A stretch of 52,141 nucleotides of DNA, taken from the NCBI GenBank assembly GCA_013365325.1, contig JABVXV010000394.1, forward strand, positions 1-52,141, written 5' to 3'. Each line of letters opens with the position of its first letter. The stretch's first letter is position 1. This DNA comes from Dipetalonema caudispina (lineage: Eukaryota > Nematoda > Chromadorea > Rhabditida > Onchocercidae). This document shows, in pieces, positions 39,701 to 52,141 of the stretch. A program made the position numbers and the translations under genes. The notes below the pieces were generated by a model. It saw nothing but the letters and a program-made list of their open reading frames with translations, was not told where the DNA came from and did no database searches.

Positions 39701-42700
39701 ATTCGTCTAGGCGAAGTTTTATTTGACTTCCGATTGTATCCTAATGAACTGCGGCCGGAACTTTGTCGACTAAAGGTCAATGATTGTGATGATGGAAAAG
39801 CTCCACTCGTCCTGAATTATCATTTTAAATGATTTTTCGAAATATTTGGGAAAAATTGTTTCCTTAAGTATTTCTCTACGGAAGGTAGAAATCAATCAAA
39901 TAGGATGGCGGAATGATACAATAACTTATGTACTGTTAACAGTAATGAAACGATGACTTACGTTATGCTGCTAGCAGAACATCTTGCTGATGAATTCCGA
40001 TACACGTATTCAGAACGATATTCGTCTTCTGATGAAGATATTTCTTCTTGTTCCTCATATGATAAGCCATGATTTAAATCACAAACATTAATGCTGAAAT
40101 TTTACGAAAGTTTTCGACAAAAGTTAGATTTTGAAAAACTACCAATTTCGGTTAAATGACTACTCTGATATGCCTCATAGATTAATTAGTATAGGTTAGC
40201 CAAGGCAGTAAAATTCTTAACACAAATTTAGGACTATCCTGCAGAGATAAAACAAAGAAATCGGTAAAAACTTAATCTTTTCATTCAACCGTTTTCCTAA
40301 AAAAAAAAGAGAAATCTGACTATCTGACTGCTCCAGAATTAGGCAAAGAAAAGAAACGATCTACTAAACAATTAAGAGATTATTAGTAATATTTAGGATT
40401 GATCTGAAAATACAATAAGAGATATAATTCAATACCTTTGCTTCGTCACACCTGTAATATCATTCGATTCAGGTCGCATACGCATAACCGTATTTTTAAC
40501 ATTTTTTGGCGTACCTTTTGGTGGAAAAATATTGGTTTTAACGCGCATATTATAAGCATATTTTTCACGTTCGCTAACATATCGTTCACGTTCAAACAAT
40601 TCCTAAAATGAATAATAATAATTAATTAATTAATTAATGAGGATAGTAATAATAATAATAAATAATAATGAAGTTCTAATTAATATGATCTTTTTTGAAT
40701 AAAGCTGGAAAAGTGTGAAAAAGTATAGTGTACCCGTTCACGTACTGCCAAATCATCCAGACATTGCTCTAATTTTGAATAAATTTTGGTCGCTCGTCTT
40801 AATTTATCTTCGTACATTTCTCGAATATCTTGTGCATGTTTTAACTCTTCACGTCTCATTCGAAGTAATTCACGTTCTGAAAATCTTAAATTTAAAAATT
40901 TCAAATATGACTATTTTAAATCTGTGAATAATGAGATAAACAGAATTATAAAAATTGAAATAGATAGAATTCAGAAGTGCGATTTATAAACCACTATTAA
41001 TTGCAATACTCATAAAGTTTTACATTTCGTCTCAATTTTGTCCCAATAATAAATGGTATTTAAATATTGTATTTGTTGTTTGTTAAATTTGTGCTATAAA
41101 GAAGAGAAAAATATTTTACCGTTAAGTGCATCATTCTTCGGTGCCATCGATTTCTCTTGTCGGATTCCTTTCATGTATTGGATGACGTATGCTTTCCAAC
41201 TTGCTTTTTTTTCCAACCATTCATCATCGCAAATATTTGCAATTTCAGACTAAAATTAAGATTTTATTAGAATTTGAAATAATTTTACGAAAGAGATTAA
41301 AGTTCTGCTTAAAAGTTATTAAGTTCAAATACAGTGATTTCAACAGTCTTTTATGGGTTTTGATGTTTTTAAAACTTCTTTTAAACTTTTTCCATTTTAT
41401 CCGTCCAATTGTCAATGCTTTTATCTTTGACTCTCTAACTCTACTCTTTACTTATTCCAAAAAGCAGCTCGAACGTTACCTTAAAAACTGCAATATGTTT
41501 TAAAATTTGCGAGAAAGAAGGACGATTCTGTGGTTTGATACTCCAACATTGTCTTAGCAATAATTTCAATCCTTCGGGTGCAGTATCCGGTATTGGTAAG
41601 CTCAAATTACTGAAAAATAATTCCGATTTATACGAAATATTGAAATATCAAACCAAAAAATTAGGTCATCTGAAAAGTGTTCAAAAAGCTTACTTTGATC
41701 CAACACCCCAAATGATCGCCATAGAATCAACATCTTTGTATGGGATTTCCTGTGTAAGTAGTTCCCATAATACAACTCCAAAGCTCCAAATATCAACCTG
41801 TCTTTTTATATGCTTAGAATTAATGTACAATTAAAATGATAGATTCATGAATGTCAAATTAGGAAAGCTGTGCCAAATTAATATTTATTAAATTTAATAA
41901 AATTTAATATAAATTTCTATTCAAGAACCAAATTCAACTTTTCGAAAATTCAATACTTTTTCAGAACACGGTTCTTTCTTGATGATTTCAGGTGCCATCC
42001 AAGCAGCAGTACCACAAAATGACATTACCGTACTTTTCTCCTTATCCCACTGATGTGATGTACCAAAATCGCAAATTTTCAATATATCATTGTTATCAAC
42101 CAAAATGCTACAAATGAAATCATTGATGGATTCATTGATGATAAATTGCGCTGCTTAAATTTATAAAATTTTATATTAAATTTATAAAAAACTTTATATT
42201 AAATTTATATTAAACTTAAATTTATAAAACAATATGTTAACTGTTGTTCACTAAAACAAAATTATGGCCAACAAACTAATCTATTACAATTCTCATAATC
42301 AATAGTATCGTAAAAATTGAATTTCAAGAATCGAATTGATCTTATATGTATGTATTCATAAATACGTTATAATTTACTTGGGTGATTTGAGATCGCGATG
42401 TATGATACGTTTCTGATGCAAATAATTCATTCCATCAGCAATTTGACGAGCCCATTCGCCAAATGTATCTTTTACAATATGATGACCACTTCGAATTACT
42501 TCATAAAGTTGTCCTTTGCCACAATATTCCATTACTATGCAAAAACAAGGTGATTGTGTACAAACGCCTCTAAAAATACAGTGATAAATTTCTATTTGAA
42601 ATTTAATATTACTTTATTTTTAGGAAAAAGTACGGTAATATTGTTTTATGTTCATTTTCTACCTATCGTTTAGCAATATCATTTCACTATTAGTGTAGTT

Positions 42701-44107
42701 GAAGTGACATGGCTCTCTTAGATGATCTTCAGACGACAAAATTACAGATACATCGAATTTTCCATTTAAATCATCGAAAGTCTCTTCGATCTATGAGATT
42801 TATTCCTTGCGCATCAACTCAAATTTTAAGAAGAATTATTGAAAATTCGAAAATTTTTGATAAGATAAGATAAGTGAATAAGTTATGACGGCTAGTTTGT
42901 TAGTGCAAAATAATTTGATTCATTTGTTAGAAAAGTAAATAAGATTGAAATGAATGAAAATTACATGAATTTGATGAGATTTTCATGATTGAGATGCTGC
43001 AAATGTTTGATTTCTGTTTCCGATTTATCTTTCACTTTTTTGACTGCAACTAAACGATCATTCAACTGACCACTGAATACAGCTCCCTGTGATCCTGAGC
43101 CAAGCCATTCCAAATGAGTAATTGTTTCAAATGGTATTTCCCAATTATCATCCGAATATGCTATAGTTGATTTGGTTATTCCATTTGATCTAAAAAAATA
43201 AACAACAAATAATTCATGCCAACATTATGATATTTTAAAAAACATAAAATATAAAATATGGATGCTAATATAAAATAATTAAAATATCAAGTATAATTTG
43301 TTGAAATAACAATATTTCAGGGAAATGAAGGACAAGAAAAAAAAAAGCCTGTAAAAGGAATGCTTGCAATGATTCGGCAGATCGTCCGAAATAGGTCCAC
43401 ATCGGTTTGAAACAGGAGAATAATCCTCTGTACAAGCTATCAATGGTAGATATATTATTGGATCCTAAATTCTGAAAATTGTTGCTAACACCAGCTGGCA
43501 CTATACCAGGCGCTGATATCGTTGTATTGCCTACTGATATTTCTGAAAATTTTGATTTACATTTTTTTTTTTTGAACTTAAATACAAGAAAATAATTATA
43601 GACGATAAGAGATTAACTGTTATTTAAGTAATCCTGTAAATGACGGTGGGAAAATTCTTTATGGAATCAACGAGTCTTATTATATGCTTATCACTTATAA
43701 GCGTTTTAGAGTATAATCATTGCAAATGCTAAATAATCATGAAAGATAGGATATTTGAGACGTATTTTAATCTATGAGAACTGAAAATTCTTCAACAATT
43801 ATTACTCGGTATTTAAATTGATCATTTACAAAATGTTAAAATGTTTAGCAGAATGAATGATAATACAAGCAAAAATGATATCACTGAGGTAGTTCAGATG
43901 TCAGATGCGCTTTTTTAAAAATAATGCTGAAAAAGCGTTATCAACGAATACAACGTAACTTACCGCCATTGATGACGTTATCAGCGATAACACGTGTTGG
44001 AAGTGGTGTTGATGGTACACTTTGGCTTACTTCCATTTTACAGCTTGCAAAATTTTCATCAGATATCATCCGAGCTAATTCCGACTTTACGATCATTGTT
44101 TTGTAAC
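36799..44107 (-). CDS. dlk-1: DLK-1 / MAP3K12-13 dual leucine zipper kinase, long form
   Basis: MAP kinase kinase kinase that starts the axon-injury and synapse pathway upstream of MKK-4 and PMK-3 in worms. Exons: 44107-43964 (ATG at 44096), 43542-43368, 43189-42965, 42569-42378, 42107-41957, 41797-41694, 41609-41480, 41249-41120, 40876-40734, 40602-40436, 40093-39962, 39811-39684, 39470-39262, 39033-38904, 38730-38583, 38493-38458, 38324-38261, 38179-38019, 37926-37834, 37446-37290, 36873-36799. About 960 aa, every junction in phase. Kinase about 130-375: [14 protein letters not shown] (Lys153), HRDLKSPN (Asp237), DFG (255-257), APE (280-282). A charged coiled coil ([20 protein letters not shown]) starts about 414. 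SDGLSD lies at 911-916. Length is close to C. elegans DLK-1L. Intron 2 begins GCAAGC (GC-AG). Exon 1 is open upstream, so a longer N-terminus is possible. Confidence 0.95.
37350..37367 (-). other. dlk-1: SDGLSD regulatory hexapeptide of DLK-1
   Basis: Encodes S-D-G-L-S-D at residues 911-916, followed by [10 protein letters not shown]. In C. elegans DLK-1L and human MAP3K13 this exact hexapeptide contacts the kinase domain and controls calcium-linked activation. Its exact presence argues that this long form is regulated the same way. Confidence 0.92.
40611..40669 (+). repeat. AAT/ATTA microsatellites in a dlk-1 intron
   Basis: Short runs of AAT, then ATTA, then AAT again, inside the intron between the coiled-coil exon and the next exon. 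Confidence 0.85.
40734..40876 (-). other. dlk-1: Leucine-zipper / coiled-coil exon of DLK-1
   Basis: Residues about 414-461, rich in Glu, Arg and Leu with heptad-like spacing ([28 protein letters not shown]). It continues into the next exon ([14 protein letters not shown]). In the family this segment drives dimerisation and activation. Confidence 0.85.
41957..43189 (-). other. dlk-1: Kinase N-lobe to activation segment (exons 3-5)
   Basis: Contains all catalytic elements: glycine loop GSGSQG, Lys153 in VAVKK, HRDLKSPN with Asp237, DFG at 255-257, and the segment [12 protein letters not shown]. No key residue is missing, so the enzyme should be active. Confidence 0.93.
42155..42230 (+). repeat. 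AT-rich tandem-like repeat in a dlk-1 intron
   Basis: Imperfect repeats of AAATTTATA and ATATTAAATTTATA over about 75 bases in the intron between exons 4 and 5. Confidence 0.7.
43190..43367 (-). other. dlk-1: GC-AG intron 2 of dlk-1
   Basis: Exon 2 reads GAA TCA TT and is followed by GCAAGC. The intron ends TTTTTTTAG. This phase-2 join gives S-A-E-S-L-S-N-G, continuous with WEIPFETI before the kinase domain. No GT donor nearby keeps the frame. GC donors with a strong AAG context are a known minor class. Confidence 0.8.
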
Positions 44108-44731
44108 CTATAAAAGAAGTATGTCCAGTTGGTAGGAGCCAGAAAACTTATTTAAATTCAAAGAATTATGTTTATTGCCAGAAACTTTCTGACAAACAAT
44201 GAATAAAAGAACAATGACAATTGAAAAATGCTTTCTTTCGTCAGAATTTTGGTCCAGAAAATAATGGAAAAGAATAACTGAAGAGAGAATCGGTTTAGTG
44301 TGTTAAAAATATTGAACCAAAAGTGCTTGCAAAAAAAAAAAAAAAGAAAAATAGAAAAATAGTCAAAATAAAGTTGGAAATTTTTGATAAGTAATAAATA
44401 GATTATTAAAGAGGTCAAATCAAAATACTACAAATGTTGAATCAATTTATAGTATAAAAATGAATGAGAAATAAAATAGATGAATCCTCTTCCAGTTTAC
44501 TTTTGCTAGACTTTTTGAAAGCCAAAACAATTTGCCAACCTCTAGCAATTTAACTGTACTGCTATTATCATTACTGCTCATCTTATCAGTCTTGAATATT
44601 AATCTCATCTAAAAAATTATGATTCAAATAAGTTTGGCACCTTCCGGTGAATTATGTAAACAAAATAATGATGATGATTTAGATAATGATGAGAGAGAAA
44701 AAATGATGAAGCATTGTTCTAAAAGATAGAA

Positions 44732-44880
44732 AGGTGAGTGAGGTGGGCATCTGTCCTCTCCTCAGCTCACCTGTCCCATCCCTGACAATATCGCATGATG
44801 TGAGAAGAAACTGTGGCAATCTATCGACCTGTCACCTATCGTCGATCGCTGCAACTCTGAACATTAATCTTTGCCCAGTG
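44732..44880 (-). promoter_or_regulatory. GC-richer patch with hairpin; possible alternative first exon of dlk-1
   Basis: A GC-richer island in AT-rich DNA, 0.6 kb upstream of exon 1. A 12-bp stem with one bulged G (44732-44743 with 44760-44772) closes a 16-base loop. On the minus strand the patch ends GGGATGGGACAG followed by a GTGAGC donor. Joined to exon 1 it would give an eight-codon upstream frame whose TGA overlaps the main ATG. This is speculative. Confidence 0.3.
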
Positions 44881-45304
44881 GATGAATTCTTTTTCCCAAT
44901 GAAACATCAATTCTTATTGCTCTAAACAGGTTTCTGCGGTCTGTTTTTTCCTTCCATGTGGTGTTGACATCTATTCTCATAAGCCAAAGAATCAATATAT
45001 CCAATGACACACATATGTTATCAGTTGATTTTATAATATATAAATTTATGGTAAATAAAAAAGTTTGAAAATTACTTGAAAAAATTCACAATTAAATCGA
45101 AATTGTTTGGCAAAATTGGCAAATATTTACACTTTTCATTCCGTTACTAAAGATGACTAATTCTTGAAGTTTTCAAGTAAACAATTTTCTTCCCTCTTCC
45201 TCCAAATTTATATTTTGTCAGTTTTGACCTGATAATATAAATTCTTAGTTCGAAAGAAACTTCTTATTACTGAAATCGAAAAAAAAAAAGTGGAGAAAAC
45301 CAAC

Positions 45305-45480
45305 CATGAATAGTGGAATGTACAAGCAAAGCAGAAATTGCGCTATCTGAACTGTTTGTATTGATATCAGCTCCAGGATGTTGATATTGAGATATGGATT
45401 TATCATGGAAGAGGATGGAATTGCTCTGATCATCCAATCGTAGAAAACCCGATGAACTTTTCGTACCTTTCTTTGCTGTA
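45305..45480 (-). CDS. dlk-1: Probable upstream coding exon of dlk-1
   Basis: Bounded by a TTTCAG acceptor and a CATG|GTTGGT donor. Open in one frame (includes GFLRLDDQSNSILFHDKSIS and ISALLVHSTIHG). Its phase-1 end joins exon 1 in frame, giving [16 protein letters not shown], so the usual ATG at 44096 becomes internal. Composition looks coding. It may define a longer isoform, or be a 5' exon of that isoform only. Confidence 0.5.
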
Positions 45481-45616
45481 CTGAAATTCAAAAATGGGTA
45501 ATCATAGAGAATTATTTTAAAAAAAGTGATTGAGAATAAATGCATGATTACTTTTTCCTGTTGAAATGTCATTTTTTAAGTCTTTCGCTTTTTTTTTTTC
45601 GCAATAAAATTCTTAC

Positions 45617-45801
45617 CATGTTTTGAAAGAATGATTATGTTTGAATGAGAATGTGCGAAAATGTGCCGAAATTTTTGAATTTGGAAAATCAACAAAAAAA
45701 TTATGATACGGCAACAATGATAGAAGAATGTGAAATGATGACTTAAAAAAAGAGACGGTAAGCAAACTTTGCTTCAAAGTTACTTCGCATAAAAGCATCA
45801 T
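45617..45801 (-). CDS. dlk-1: Possible first exon of a long dlk-1 isoform
   Basis: Starts ATG ATG at 45801 and ends ACATG with a GTAAGA donor in phase 2, which fits the exon at 45480-45305. The protein is Phe/Leu/Ser-rich and has no recognisable domain, so coding potential is weak. Confidence 0.25.

Positions 45802-52141
<6,340 letters not shown>

Overview
Eukaryotic, AT-rich DNA (roughly 30% GC or less by eye) with many short exons, GT...TTTCAG-type introns and protein families that look nematode. The DLK-1 protein here has the nematode DLK-1L layout, so a nematode, and from base composition and intron size probably a filarial or other spirurid, is the best guess. This is inference; no species marker was seen. 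Both ends of the window lie inside pure (ATT)n tracts, so it looks like a contig or window cut at microsatellites.

Layout. 1-8550: AT-rich non-coding sequence with microsatellites. 8551-10358 (minus): a four-exon secreted EF-hand protein with an in-frame TAA in its first exon. 10359-14572: intergenic, holding a minisatellite of eight exact 32-bp monomers in four 64-bp dimers. 14573-21499 (plus): a complete 19-exon ALIX/ALX-1 gene (about 863 aa), with Bro1, V and proline-rich regions and one intron that fits only as AT-AC. 23793-35546 (plus): one very long gene (about 32 exons, about 1,198 aa) for a nuclear-looking protein with a FLYWCH zinc finger, a second zinc-binding-like module and a basic tail; I cannot name it. 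36799-44107 (minus, with possible 5' exons to 45801): a complete DLK-1/MAP3K12-13 kinase (about 960 aa) ending with the regulatory hexapeptide SDGLSD. 45802-52024: AT-rich sequence with no convincing gene.

Exon models were built by hand from splice sites, reading phase and family knowledge. In the two conserved genes every junction keeps phase. The three large genes are ordinary cellular genes: ESCRT/endosome (alx-1), probable chromatin or transcription (FLYWCH gene) and axon-stress MAP kinase signalling (dlk-1). No operon is evident. The FLYWCH gene and dlk-1 converge tail to tail.

The least expected items are the AT-AC intron in alx-1, a 60-nt pre-miRNA-like hairpin in intron 7 of the FLYWCH gene, a long fold-back in the last alx-1 intron, the dimeric minisatellite, and a perfect 79-bp tandem duplication that copies a splice donor.
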